A stretch of DNA of 15,138 bases from Acidobacteriota bacterium (GCA_017860085.1 JAFNAJ010000014.1:1-15138); one strand, 5' to 3'; shown: positions 1 to 7,057, counted from the stretch's first letter. Translations and numbers: made by a program. Notes: generated by a model not told the origin, from the sequence alone.

Positions 1-2
1 CC

Positions 3-1100
3 ACGTTGACCCGTCTGCTGTCAGCCCCCGGCCTGCCCCTGACCAGGGAACCGAACTCGGACCCAGTGGCCACGTGGGCAACACTCGCCACGGGCCATCC
101 ACCCGCGCGCCACGGAGCCGTGGGACTCGAGTCGCGACGCGTGGCGGGCTTCGAGGGACAGATCCCGCTCTCGCGGTCGCGCGCCGTCGCCACTGTCTCG
201 GCCGTGACCGACCTCGTCAGGCTGACGCAGCCAGCGGTCTCGTCGGGTGCCGAACGCCGCGAGAAGGCGTTCTGGGAAGTGGCCGCCAGTGCGGGACTTC
301 GCACCGCCGTTGTCAACTGGTGGACGACCTGGCCGGCCGGCGAGCAGGACGGTATCGTCATCACCAACCGTGCCGCCCTGCGTCTGGACCGCGGGGGAAC
401 CCTGGACCGAGAGGTGGCGCCAGCTCCGCTCTTCGCACGGTTGCGCGACTCGTGGCCACTCATCCGGACGTCGGCCGGCGAGGCGGCCCAACGAGTTGCC
501 AAGGGCCTGGCCCCGTTTGCCGCGCAGCCCGTTGCGCAGGCGGTCGAGCTCGACGCGTGGCAGGTCGGGCTGGCGGCGGCCGTCGACGACCCGAACCTCG
601 ATCTACTCGCGCTGTACCTGCCCGGCCTCGACATCGTCCAGGTTGCGCTGACGAGTGCCACGACCGACGACGCGTCGAGCCTCGCAGCCCGCGTGGAGGC
701 CCTTGACCGCATGTACGTCCAGCTCGAGTCGTGGCTCGCACGCCTGACGTCGACTCCAGGGCGCGTGGTCGTCTTCGTGTCGCATCCCGGTCGCGCCGGG
801 TCAGAGCGCGGAGGATGGCTGACGATCGATGGCCTGGGGCCGACGAGCGGCCGGGCGCGGTCGGGCGCACGCCTCGAAGACGCCGCGCCGACCATCCTGG
901 CGTTGCTGGGGCTGCCAATCTCGGCGGAGCTCCACGGCACGGTCCTTCGCGACCTGCTGCCAGAGGATTTCCTGCGCGGTCACGACACCCGAACGGTACC
1001 GACCTACGGACGACGACACGCCGGGGCTCCCGCCTCCCCGGATCGCGCGATGGATGACGAGATGCGCGACAGGCTGCGGAGTCTCGGGTACGTCAGATGA
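3..1100 (+). CDS. Alkaline-phosphatase-superfamily (type I phosphodiesterase-like) protein, 5' end outside the window
   Basis: The reading frame is open to the left edge, so the true start is upstream and about 365 residues are visible. Numbering from the TTG at position 6, residues 22-30 (ATWATLATG) followed by HPPARHG match the stretch after the nucleophile region in this superfamily. Residues 201-209 (LALYLPGLD) and 291-303 (EDAAPTILALLGL) match the central strand and the C-terminal signature before the usual 'DG' segment. Family members hydrolyse phosphomono- or diesters with two metal ions. Here several metal-ligand signatures are altered: the usual SDHG reads SHPG (259-262), the His after 'G.D' is not seen, and the His expected near 268 is absent. 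It may therefore be inactive or atypical. The stop overlaps the next start by 4 nt (ATGA), suggesting translational coupling. Substrate is unknown; family assignment is fairly secure. Confidence 0.8.
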   Translation, partial: TLTRLLSAPGLPLTREPNSDPVATWATLATGHPPARHGAVGLESRRVAGFEGQIPLSRSRAVATVSAVTDLVRLTQPAVSSGAERREKAFWEVAASAGLRTAVVNWWTTWPAGEQDGIVITNRAALRLDRGGTLDREVAPAPLFARLRDSWPLIRTSAGEAAQRVAKGLAPFAAQPVAQAVELDAWQVGLAAAVDDPNLDLLALYLPGLDIVQVALTSATTDDASSLAARVEALDRMYVQLESWLARLTSTPGRVVVFVSHPGRAGSERGGWLTIDGLGPTSGRARSGARLEDAAPTILALLGLPISAELHGTVLRDLLPEDFLRGHDTRTVPTYGRRHAGAPASPDRAMDDEMRDRLRSLGYVR

Positions 1101-2092
1101 GCGGCCTTCCCCCTCGCGTCAGCGTCGCCGGTCGTGCGTGGCGCGCGTTCCGCGACCTGCGGCCCGAGGAGGCGCTGTTCGTCGTGGGCTTCATCCCATC
1201 GAGCATCGTGACGGTCTGGGCGAACCTCGCCGCCAGCTCGCACCTCTTCGAATCGGCGCTGGTCCGGCTGGCCGCCGCCACGCTGCTGGCGGCCACGATC
1301 CCCTGGCTCGAACGCAGCCGGCATCGGTTGGCCGCCCGTCCTCGATTGGCATCCGTTGCCGACTTCTTCAGAACGATGCTGCCCTTCGTCCTGTGCATCG
1401 CGGTGTACACGAACCTGCACGACACCGTGCGCTTCGTGAATCCCAACGACATCCACCAGCACCTGGTCGCCCTCGAGGACTGGCTGTTCGGAGGACAGCC
1501 CGTCGTGTGGGCCGAGCAGTACATCACGCGGGCCCGAACCGAGGTCTTCAGCGCGTTCTACGCCACGTTCTTCATGATCGCGCCCTCGGCCGTCATCGTG
1601 CTGTGGACGACTGGCAAGAAGCGGGAAGCGCGCGAGGCGCTGCTGGGCGTCATTCTCTGCTTCTACACGGGGTACCTCCTCTACCTCGTCTTTCCGGCGG
1701 CTCCGCCGCGGCTCTATCTCGAGTCGCTGGGCATGTTCTCGGTCAACCTGAGGGGCGGGCCCATCACGAACTTCCAGGAGAGCCTGATTCGGATGATGCC
1801 CCACGACGCATCACGGGCGGCGTTTCCCAGCCTGCACGCCGGAGTCAGCACGGTGGCCCTCTACTACGCGTGGAAGTACAGCCGCTGGTACTTCCCCCTC
1901 CTGCTCTTCGTCGTCACGGGGCTCCTCGTGTCGACCGTCTACCTGCGTCACCACTACGTCGTCGACCTCATCGCGGGCGTCATGCTGCTGCCGTGGGTCC
2001 TGTGGATCACGCCTCGATTCGATCGCTGGTGGAACGCGGGACGCCCCCCCGGCCAGGACCGGAACCACCTGCTCGAGGCCGCGAAGGGGTAA
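1097..2092 (+). CDS. PAP2/Aur1-type membrane phosphatase or phosphotransferase
   Basis: A 331-residue polytopic membrane protein. Hydrophobic segments lie near residues 24-45, 55-70, 93-107, 150-170, 181-200, 264-283 and 288-304. The PAP2 histidine-acid-phosphatase motifs are visible: FPAAPPR (199-205), FPSLHAG (243-249, equivalent to PSGH) and RHHYVVD (284-290, with the His and Asp of the third motif). The FPSLH plus HHYxxD form resembles the Aur1/inositol-phosphorylceramide-synthase branch (PAP2_3) more than classic phosphatidate phosphatases, whose KxxxxxxRP motif I do not see. Such enzymes transfer or remove phosphate-containing lipid head groups at the membrane. The ATG overlaps the stop of the phosphatase-like gene by 4 nt, so the two products may act together on a lipid. 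The specific substrate cannot be read from the sequence. Confidence 0.82.
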   Translation: MSGLPPRVSVAGRAWRAFRDLRPEEALFVVGFIPSSIVTVWANLAASSHLFESALVRLAAATLLAATIPWLERSRHRLAARPRLASVADFFRTMLPFVLCIAVYTNLHDTVRFVNPNDIHQHLVALEDWLFGGQPVVWAEQYITRARTEVFSAFYATFFMIAPSAVIVLWTTGKKREAREALLGVILCFYTGYLLYLVFPAAPPRLYLESLGMFSVNLRGGPITNFQESLIRMMPHDASRAAFPSLHAGVSTVALYYAWKYSRWYFPLLLFVVTGLLVSTVYLRHHYVVDLIAGVMLLPWVLWITPRFDRWWNAGRPPGQDRNHLLEAAKG

Positions 2093-2116
2093 AGTACTGG
2101 AGCGAGGACCGAGCGC

Positions 2117-2908
2117 ATGCCGACGGCACTGGCGGTAGCACCTTCGGATTCGGGCGGCGGGACCGGCGTGCAGGCCGACCTCAAGACCTTTGCGGCATTC
2201 GAGGTCTACGGGACGTGCGCCGTGACGGCCGTTGCAGCGCAGAACACGGTGGGGATCTCGGCGCTGCAGCCCCTCGGGGCCGACATCGTCACGTCGCAGA
2301 TCGAGGCCGTGGCCGAGGACTTTGCGATCGACGCGGTCAAGACCGGCCTGCTGCCGACGGCGGCCATCGTCGAAGCCGTGGGCGCCGCGATCGAGGCCCT
2401 CGAGCTCCCGTTCGTGGTTGTCGACCCCGTGATGATGACCCGGAGCGGCCTGCCCGCGATTGACGACCTCGCGGTGGCGGCCCTCAAGGCCGAGCTGCTC
2501 CCGCGCGCGTACGTCGTGACACCGAACATTCCCGAGGCCCAGATCCTATCGGGGGTGACGGTGACCGACCTCGACAGCGCGCGCGAGGCCGCCATCCGCA
2601 TCCTGTCGCTGGGACCGTCAGCGGTCGTCATCAAGGGCGGACGACTTCGTGGCGATTCGGTGGTTGACCTTCTGTACGACGGTCACGAGTTCTTCGAGCT
2701 GTCCGCGCCCCGTGTCGAGCGAGGACGCGCACAGGGCACGGGATGCACGTTCTCCGCGGCCGTGGCGGCCGGCCTTGCGCGCGGGCTCGCACTGCAGGCC
2801 GCCGTGCGGGGAGCCAAGGACTTCGTGGAAGGCGCGCTGCGCCACGACCTGCCGGTCGGTCACGGCGAGCATCTCCTCGACCAGTTCTGGCGCCAGGTCG
2901 GTCGCTAG
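2117..2908 (+). CDS. thiD: Hydroxymethylpyrimidine/phosphomethylpyrimidine kinase
   Basis: The enzyme phosphorylates HMP and then HMP-phosphate to HMP-PP for thiamine synthesis in the cytosol. The 263 residues match the family's usual length. Visible ribokinase-fold motifs are SDSGGGTGVQADLKTF (10-25), KTG (75-77), DPVM (103-106), TPNIPE (135-140), KGG (173-175) and the anion-hole motif GTGCTFSAA (207-215), with the catalytic-type Cys210. Two positions are unusual. The family's AGSDS loop reads APSDS here (Pro9 for Gly), and the residue before GTGCT is Gln where His is common. The ATG at 2117 follows a purine-rich CGAGG about 9 nt upstream. The gap to the PAP2 gene is 24 nt, so it could be read through from that pair. 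No other thiamine gene and no recognisable TPP riboswitch lies in the window. Confidence 0.92.
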   Translation: MPTALAVAPSDSGGGTGVQADLKTFAAFEVYGTCAVTAVAAQNTVGISALQPLGADIVTSQIEAVAEDFAIDAVKTGLLPTAAIVEAVGAAIEALELPFVVVDPVMMTRSGLPAIDDLAVAALKAELLPRAYVVTPNIPEAQILSGVTVTDLDSAREAAIRILSLGPSAVVIKGGRLRGDSVVDLLYDGHEFFELSAPRVERGRAQGTGCTFSAAVAAGLARGLALQAAVRGAKDFVEGALRHDLPVGHGEHLLDQFWRQVGR

Positions 2909-2973
2909 ACTCTCGACTCAGACCTCGAGTCCGCCGGAGAGGCCCCCGTGTCCGGGTTGCGGCCAGGGTGCGC

Positions 2974-2982
2974 TGGTATACT
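2974..2982 (+). promoter_or_regulatory. Possible extended -10 promoter for moaE-moaD
   Basis: TGGTATACT combines a TATACT -10 hexamer (2977-2982) with an upstream TGn. TTGCGG at 2957-2962 is only 14 nt away, too close for a normal -35, so an extended -10 promoter is the better reading. It lies in the 94-nt gap after thiD, where transcription of the molybdopterin synthase genes would start. The expected transcript start falls near 2989, leaving almost no leader before the GTG of moaE. This is motif recognition only. Confidence 0.35.
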
Positions 2983-3002
2983 GATGAGATGGGTGCGGCC
3001 CG

Positions 3003-3497
3003 GTGACCCCGCTCGTGGCGGTGACCGCCGAGCCAGTGGACGCGCAGGCTCTCCAGAAGGCCGTGTGCGGCGCTGCCGATCCCCTCGGCGCGGGGCGTCA
3101 TGGGGCCGTCGTGTCGTTCGTCGGCGTCGTCCGCGGCGAGCATCGTGGCCGGCGGGTGCTCCGTCTCGAGTACGAGGCGTATGTGCCTCTGGCGGAGCGC
3201 TCGCTGGAGCAGATACGTCAGGAGGCGGCGCGCCACTGGCCTGACGCGATCATCGGCGCTCATCATCGGGTCGGTATGCTGGAGGTGGGAGACGCCAGCG
3301 TGGCCATTGTCGCCACCTCGCCGCACCGCGCAGACGCCTTTGCGGCATGTCGGTTCGCCATCGAGCGACTGAAGCAGATCGTGCCCATCTGGAAACGCGA
3401 GCATTTCGATGGGGGCGACGAATGGCTGGAAGGGGCGACGGCCGACCCGAACGACCCGGTCGCCTTGGCCGAGGCCCTGAAACGGTCATGCGCGTGA
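3003..3497 (+). CDS. moaE: Molybdopterin synthase catalytic (large) subunit MoaE
   Basis: With thiocarboxylated MoaD, MoaE inserts two sulfurs into cyclic pyranopterin monophosphate to form molybdopterin. The 164 residues match the family length. Visible motifs are GAVVSFVGVVRG (34-45), LEYEAY (55-60), HHRVGMLEVGD (87-97), SPHRADAFAAC (106-116) and LKQIVPIWKRE (123-133), with Lys124 and Lys131 at the active-site lysine positions and Trp141 after the GG turn. The GTG at 3003 is the only start I find that keeps the whole N-terminal strand. A short frame, ATG 2989 to TGA 3004-3006 (MGAAR), overlaps this GTG. The 3' end overlaps moaD by 10 nt. No other molybdenum-cofactor gene is nearby. Confidence 0.93.
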   Translation: MTPLVAVTAEPVDAQALQKAVCGAADPLGAGRHGAVVSFVGVVRGEHRGRRVLRLEYEAYVPLAERSLEQIRQEAARHWPDAIIGAHHRVGMLEVGDASVAIVATSPHRADAFAACRFAIERLKQIVPIWKREHFDGGDEWLEGATADPNDPVALAEALKRSCA

Positions 3498-3733
3498 AGA
3501 TCAGGGTCTTCGCCAGGCTGCGCGACATCGTCGGCACGCCCACGCTGGTCTGCTCGGTGCCGCCCGGTGCCACCATCAAGACGGTGTGGGAAGGCCTGGT
3601 CGCCGACCACCCCGCGCTTGCGGACTACGAACGCTCGATCTCGTGCGCGCACAACGCCGCGTTCGCGCGCATGACGACGCCCGTGGCCGAGGGCGACGAG
3701 GTGGCGTTCCTGCCTCCGGTATCGGGAGGCTGA
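3488..3733 (+). CDS. moaD: Molybdopterin synthase sulfur-carrier (small) subunit MoaD
   Basis: An 81-residue ubiquitin-fold sulfur carrier. Its C-terminal glycine is adenylated and thiocarboxylated, then inserted into the MoaE active site. The start MRVKIRVFARLRDIVG is typical for MoaD, and the protein ends PPVSGG, the required di-glycine tail. EGDEVAFLPPVSGG is the classic C-terminal strand and tail. The frame is open further upstream to 3347, but that region is coded as moaE in another frame, and the family N-terminus fits ATG 3488. The 10-nt overlap with moaE suggests coupled translation and balanced synthesis of the two subunits. Confidence 0.93.
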   Translation: MRVKIRVFARLRDIVGTPTLVCSVPPGATIKTVWEGLVADHPALADYERSISCAHNAAFARMTTPVAEGDEVAFLPPVSGG

Positions 3734-3770
3734 CCCAGGCCTGCGCGCGCCCGAAGCGCTGCAGAACGGA

Positions 3771-4865
3771 ATGACCGCGGACATGCTCGACAAACTCGCG
3801 TCCATCGAGGCTCGCTACGAACACCTGCTCGCCAGGGTCGCCGACCCGGCCGTCCAGGCCGACCCGGTCGAATACCGTACGAGTTCGAAGGCCATCGCCG
3901 AGATTGAAGAACTCGTCGAGCGGGCGCGCGAATACCGCGCCGTGCTCGACGAAATCGCCCAGGCCCGCGAACTGGCCGAGGGCAGCGACGCCGACATGCG
4001 CGACCTCGCGCGCGATGAGTTGACGCGGCTGGAGGAGCGCCAGAACGTCCTCCTCCAGGACATCAAGCGGCTGCTGGTACCAAAAGACCCGAACGACGAG
4101 AAGAACGTCGTCCTCGAGATCAGAGCAGGCACCGGCGGCGACGAGGCCGGCCTGTTTGCTGCGGACCTGTTCCGGATGTACGCGCGCTATGCCGAGCGTC
4201 GGAGCTGGCGCCTCGAGGTGCTGTCGCAGAGCGAAGGGAGCCTCGGGGGCTTCAAGGAAGTGATCGCGTCGATCGAGGGCAAGGACGTGTACAGCCGCCT
4301 CAAGTACGAGAGCGGCGTGCACCGCGTGCAGCGCGTCCCAGCCACCGAAGCCAGCGGTCGCATCCACACCTCGACCGCCACCGTCGCCGTGCTGCCCGAA
4401 GCCGAGGAGGTCGACGTGCAGATCGACCCCAAGGACCTGAGAGTCGACACGTTCTGCTCGAGCGGTCCCGGCGGCCAGAGCGTGAACACCACCTACTCGG
4501 CCGTTCGCCTGACGCACATCCCCACAGGACTCGTCGTGTCTCAGCAGGACGAGAAGAGCCAGATCAAGAACCGGCAGAAGGCCATGAAGGTACTGCGCAC
4601 GCGCCTGTACGAGATGGAGATGCGCAAGCAGCAGGAGGCCATCGCCAAGGAACGGCGCGGACAGGTCGGCACCGGTGAACGGTCGGAGAAGATCCGCACC
4701 TACAACTTCCCGCAGAGCCGGATCACCGACCACCGGATCAACTTCACGACGCACCGCATCGTCGACGTGCTGGACGGTGCCCTCGACGAACTGATCGAGC
4801 AGGTGTCGTCGCACTTCCAGGCCGAGCGCCTGCGGGAAGCGACGGCGCGGGAAGCGACCGCCTGA
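3771..4865 (+). CDS. prfA: Peptide chain release factor 1
   Basis: RF1 recognises UAA and UAG stop codons and triggers hydrolysis of peptidyl-tRNA on the ribosome. At 364 residues it is full length. The anticodon-like PAT motif (190-192, within RVPATEASGRIHTS) marks it as RF1 rather than RF2, which has SPF. GGQ is at 234-236 (SSGPGGQSVNTTYS), and EIRAGTGGDEAGLFA (116-130) is the conserved domain-2 segment. Many RF1 proteins begin MLDKL, so the in-frame ATG at 3783 is an equally good or better start; neither ATG has a strong ribosome binding site. The downstream gene prmC methylates the glutamine of this GGQ, and the 11-nt gap implies one transcript. Confidence 0.97.
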   Translation: MTADMLDKLASIEARYEHLLARVADPAVQADPVEYRTSSKAIAEIEELVERAREYRAVLDEIAQARELAEGSDADMRDLARDELTRLEERQNVLLQDIKRLLVPKDPNDEKNVVLEIRAGTGGDEAGLFAADLFRMYARYAERRSWRLEVLSQSEGSLGGFKEVIASIEGKDVYSRLKYESGVHRVQRVPATEASGRIHTSTATVAVLPEAEEVDVQIDPKDLRVDTFCSSGPGGQSVNTTYSAVRLTHIPTGLVVSQQDEKSQIKNRQKAMKVLRTRLYEMEMRKQQEAIAKERRGQVGTGERSEKIRTYNFPQSRITDHRINFTTHRIVDVLDGALDELIEQVSSHFQAERLREATAREATA

Positions 4866-4876
4866 CCACAGCCGCG

Positions 4877-5773
4877 GTGACCGAGGCTCCATCGCTCCGC
4901 ACGTTGGTTTCCGACCGGGGCCGGCGCCTTGCCGCAGCGGGCATCCAGCCCGACGAGGCACGCCTCGACGCGGAACTGCTGGCCCGTCACGTGCTCGGGT
5001 GGGATCGCGCGACCTTCATCGTCAACGAAGCGGGTCCGGTGCTGCCAGGCTTCGAGCGCGCCTACGCCACGCTGTGCGAACGGCGTGAGCGGCGCGAGCC
5101 CATGGCGTACATCCTTGGGCGGTGCGAGTTCTGGGGGCTGGAGTTCGACGTCACGCCTGCGGTGCTGATTCCGCGCCCGGAAACCGAGCAGATCGTCGAA
5201 GAGGCGCTCGCCCGCTACGCCGGCACAGGGGGCCCCGATCGCATCCTCGATGTCGGCACCGGGAGCGGGTGCCTCGCCGTCACGCTCGCCCGTGAGTTCC
5301 CGCGTGCCCGCGTTGTCGCCACCGACCTCTCCCAGGAGGCGCTTGCCGTCGCAAGCCGCAATGCCCGGCGCCACGGCGTGGAGCGGCGGGTGGCGTTCGC
5401 CGAGGGCTCGCTGTTTGCGCCTGTCGAAGGACTGTTCGACCTGATCGTCTCGAATCCCCCGTACGTGCCCGAGCACGACCGGGAGATTCTGCAGCCTGAG
5501 ATTCGGGATCATGAGCCCGCGCTCGCGCTCTTTGCGGGGCCGGACGGCCTGGAGGCCATTCGCCCGATGGTCGCCCTGGCGCGAGGCCACCTGCGGTGGG
5601 AAGGTTGGCTGATCTTCGAGTTTGGCTTCGGTCAGGCGGACGCCGTCACCGCCCTCATCGCAGCCTCTGGCCCGTGGGACGACGTTGCGCTGGTGCCCGA
5701 CCTGCAGGGTATTCCGAGGACGGCGACGCTTCGGTGTCCGGCGCCCGCGGCTGTCGCGCGCGCGTCGCCGTAG
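4877..5773 (+). CDS. prmC: Release factor glutamine N5-methyltransferase PrmC (HemK)
   Basis: This SAM-dependent enzyme methylates the GGQ glutamine of RF1 and RF2, raising termination efficiency. Of 298 residues, the N-terminal helical domain covers about 1-75, followed by EPMAYILGRCEFWGLEF (74-90) and VLIPRPETE (96-104). The SAM-binding loop ILDVGTGSGCLAV is at 123-135, the acidic ribose-binding end (ATDLS) near 148-152, and the substrate-binding NPPYVPE at 193-199. GTG 4877 starts 11 nt after the prfA stop, and the family N-terminus fits this position. The last residues (APAAVARASP) look like an unconserved tail. Its partner prfA is directly upstream, a common bacterial arrangement. Confidence 0.95.
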   Translation: MTEAPSLRTLVSDRGRRLAAAGIQPDEARLDAELLARHVLGWDRATFIVNEAGPVLPGFERAYATLCERRERREPMAYILGRCEFWGLEFDVTPAVLIPRPETEQIVEEALARYAGTGGPDRILDVGTGSGCLAVTLAREFPRARVVATDLSQEALAVASRNARRHGVERRVAFAEGSLFAPVEGLFDLIVSNPPYVPEHDREILQPEIRDHEPALALFAGPDGLEAIRPMVALARGHLRWEGWLIFEFGFGQADAVTALIAASGPWDDVALVPDLQGIPRTATLRCPAPAAVARASP

Positions 5774-5790
5774 TGTAGTGTCTTGCAGGA

Positions 5791-5832
5791 GCCGGCCTTC
5801 TCTGGCCTGAGCGAAGTCGAAGGCAGGCCGGC
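5791..5832. repeat. Hairpin-forming intergenic element carrying a REP-like sequence
   Basis: In the 71-nt gap between prmC and the HIT gene, GCCGGCCT (5791-5798) is perfectly complementary to AGGCCGGC (5825-5832). A nested option pairs GCCTTC (5795-5800) with GAAGGC (5819-5824). The interior contains CCTGAGCGAAGTCGAAGG (5806-5823), which I recall as a dispersed, very common short repeat in many environmental bacterial genomes. Only one copy is visible here, so its repeat status rests on recall. It could cap the prfA-prmC transcript, stabilise mRNA, or simply be a REP-type element. It ends 12 nt before the HIT start codon. Confidence 0.5.
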
Positions 5833-5844
5833 CTGTCAGCTGCC

Positions 5845-6189
5845 ATGTCGACGTGCCTCTTCTGCGGAATCGCGGCCGGGACCATCCCGGCGCGCCAGGT
5901 CTACAGCGACGACCACCTGGTGGCGTTCCACGACATCCAGCCGCAGGCGCCGCTGCACGTGCTGGTCGTTCCCAGGCGGCACGTCTCGACCCTGAACGAC
6001 CTCGAGCCGGGTGACGCCACGCTGGTCGGCGAGATGGTGCGTCGGGCCGCCATCATCGCCGCCGATCACGGGTATGACCGGCGGGGCTACCGGATGGTGC
6101 TCAACTGCAACGCCGACGCAGGCCAGTCGGTGTTCCACATCCACCTGCACCTGCTCGGCGGTCGGCGGCTGGGATGGCCGCCGGGATAG
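5845..6189 (+). CDS. HIT-family (HinT-like) nucleotide hydrolase
   Basis: A 114-residue histidine-triad protein, the length of bacterial HinT. Members typically hydrolyse phosphoramidate bonds of AMP conjugates such as adenylated lysine or aminoacyl-AMP. The N-terminal CLFCGIAAGTIPA (4-16) with its CxxC, the AFHDIQPQAPLHVLVVPRRH core (27-46) and the catalytic triad HIHLHLL (98-104; His98, 100, 102) are all present. The protein ends shortly after GGRRLGWPPG, as HinT proteins do. It follows the repeat hairpin, so it may have its own promoter or be read through from prmC. It converges with the GNAT gene, with only 6 nt between stop codons. The cellular substrate is unknown. Confidence 0.92.
   Translation: MSTCLFCGIAAGTIPARQVYSDDHLVAFHDIQPQAPLHVLVVPRRHVSTLNDLEPGDATLVGEMVRRAAIIAADHGYDRRGYRMVLNCNADAGQSVFHIHLHLLGGRRLGWPPG
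6163..6183 (+). terminator. GC hairpin at the 3' end of the HIT gene
   Basis: CGGCGGC (6163-6169) pairs with GCCGCCG (6177-6183), plus one T-G wobble, around the loop GGGAT. The hairpin lies within the last codons of the HIT gene and just before the convergent GNAT stop. There is no T-run after it, so termination is only a possibility; it could also be a coincidence of GC-rich coding sequence. Confidence 0.25.
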
Positions 6190-6195
6190 CCGACG

Positions 6196-7032
6196 TCAGC
6201 GCTCGTCCTGCGGACTGCGCGCCGCGACGTAGAGACCACCCTTCGTCACGGGGTCGAGCAGGAAGTCGACGACGCGATACCCGCGCGACAGGCACGACGA
6301 GAACAGGTCTCGGGTGGCCAGCCGCCAGTCATGCGCGAGATCGGGTGCCTGCTGCAGCATGTCCGTGAAGCGCGGGGGAATCGCGACGAGCAGCGTGGGC
6401 GCGTCGGGCAGCGGCGCGGCAGGCGCCGGCGCCTGCCAGTCGCCCTGGCGGACCGGCGGGTTGACGAGCACTGCGCCGGCCGGACGCCTCACGTTACCAG
6501 GCTCGATGTGGCCGCCAACGGTGCGCTCGACGTGGGGCGACCGCAGCCACCACTGCGCCACGAAGCGGTCGGTCGGGGCACCCGCGTGCAGTGGACTGCT
6601 CGAGTCGCCGTACACGTTGACCAGGTACTCTTCGACCACCACGCCGAGCTTGGAGAAGTTGAAGTGGGCGTTCACCGCCTGGAGTGGGTCGTAGGTCCAC
6701 TCGATCAGGTCGAGCCCCTGTGCCAGCGTCCGCTCCCGCTGGGCCAGCTTGAGACGAAGGCCCAACCCGCCGGCCCGGTGCGGCTCGGTGACGCCAAGCA
6801 TGTGGGACCACTGCATGGGGCGTCCCTGCTTCAGACCAGGCAGGGAGTAGGCAAAGCCCACCATCCGGCCGGTGGCGTCGTAGGCACCGAGCAGGATGGC
6901 GCCTCGCTTGACGGTCACCACGAAAATCGGCACCGGCACGACGTCGGCAGTGGCCTCGGCGCCCCAGACGTCGATTTCGAGGGCAACGACGTTCCGAAAG
7001 TCATCGAGCGTGGACAGATCTCGAATCACCAT
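6196..7032 (-). CDS. GNAT-superfamily protein resembling COG3375 (predicted acyltransferase)
   Basis: A 278-residue protein, longer than a single GNAT domain. The N-terminal half is GNAT-like: MVIRDLSTLDDF (1-12) is a typical first strand, and MLGVTEPHRAGGLGLRLK (78-95) is the acyl-CoA pyrophosphate-binding segment (HRAGGLG in place of Q/RxxGxG/A). It continues with WTYDPLQAVNAHFNFSKLGV (112-131) and PTDRFVAQWW (153-162), features I associate with COG3375. A Pro/Ala-rich linker (about 199-212) separates a C-terminal part of unknown fold. The substrate is not known, and I give no gene symbol. It is divergent from the lectin-like gene (191-nt gap) and convergent with the HIT gene. The ATG at 7030-7032 lacks a clear ribosome binding site but gives the right N-terminus. 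Confidence 0.82.
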   Translation of the reverse strand: MVIRDLSTLDDFRNVVALEIDVWGAEATADVVPVPIFVVTVKRGAILLGAYDATGRMVGFAYSLPGLKQGRPMQWSHMLGVTEPHRAGGLGLRLKLAQRERTLAQGLDLIEWTYDPLQAVNAHFNFSKLGVVVEEYLVNVYGDSSSPLHAGAPTDRFVAQWWLRSPHVERTVGGHIEPGNVRRPAGAVLVNPPVRQGDWQAPAPAAPLPDAPTLLVAIPPRFTDMLQQAPDLAHDWRLATRDLFSSCLSRGYRVVDFLLDPVTKGGLYVAARSPQDER

Positions 7033-7057
7033 GGCTCTGGGTGCTGCGTCGGCGCCA

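Noticed and set aside
2093..2116. TPP riboswitch ahead of thiD
   Set aside because: Only 24 nt separate the genes, and I see no THI-box sequence in the preceding coding region.
829..2463. Plus-strand frame of 544 codons across the end of the phosphatase-like gene, PAP2 and the start of thiD
   Set aside because: It is out of frame with three recognisable genes and its translation is Arg-rich low-complexity sequence.
2915..2931. Hairpin GACTC/GAGTC after thiD as a terminator
   Set aside because: Only 5 bp with a 7-nt loop and no T-run; too weak to call.
3576..4961. Minus-strand frame of 461 codons opposite prfA
   Set aside because: prfA is clear on the plus strand with PAT and GGQ motifs; this is a shadow.
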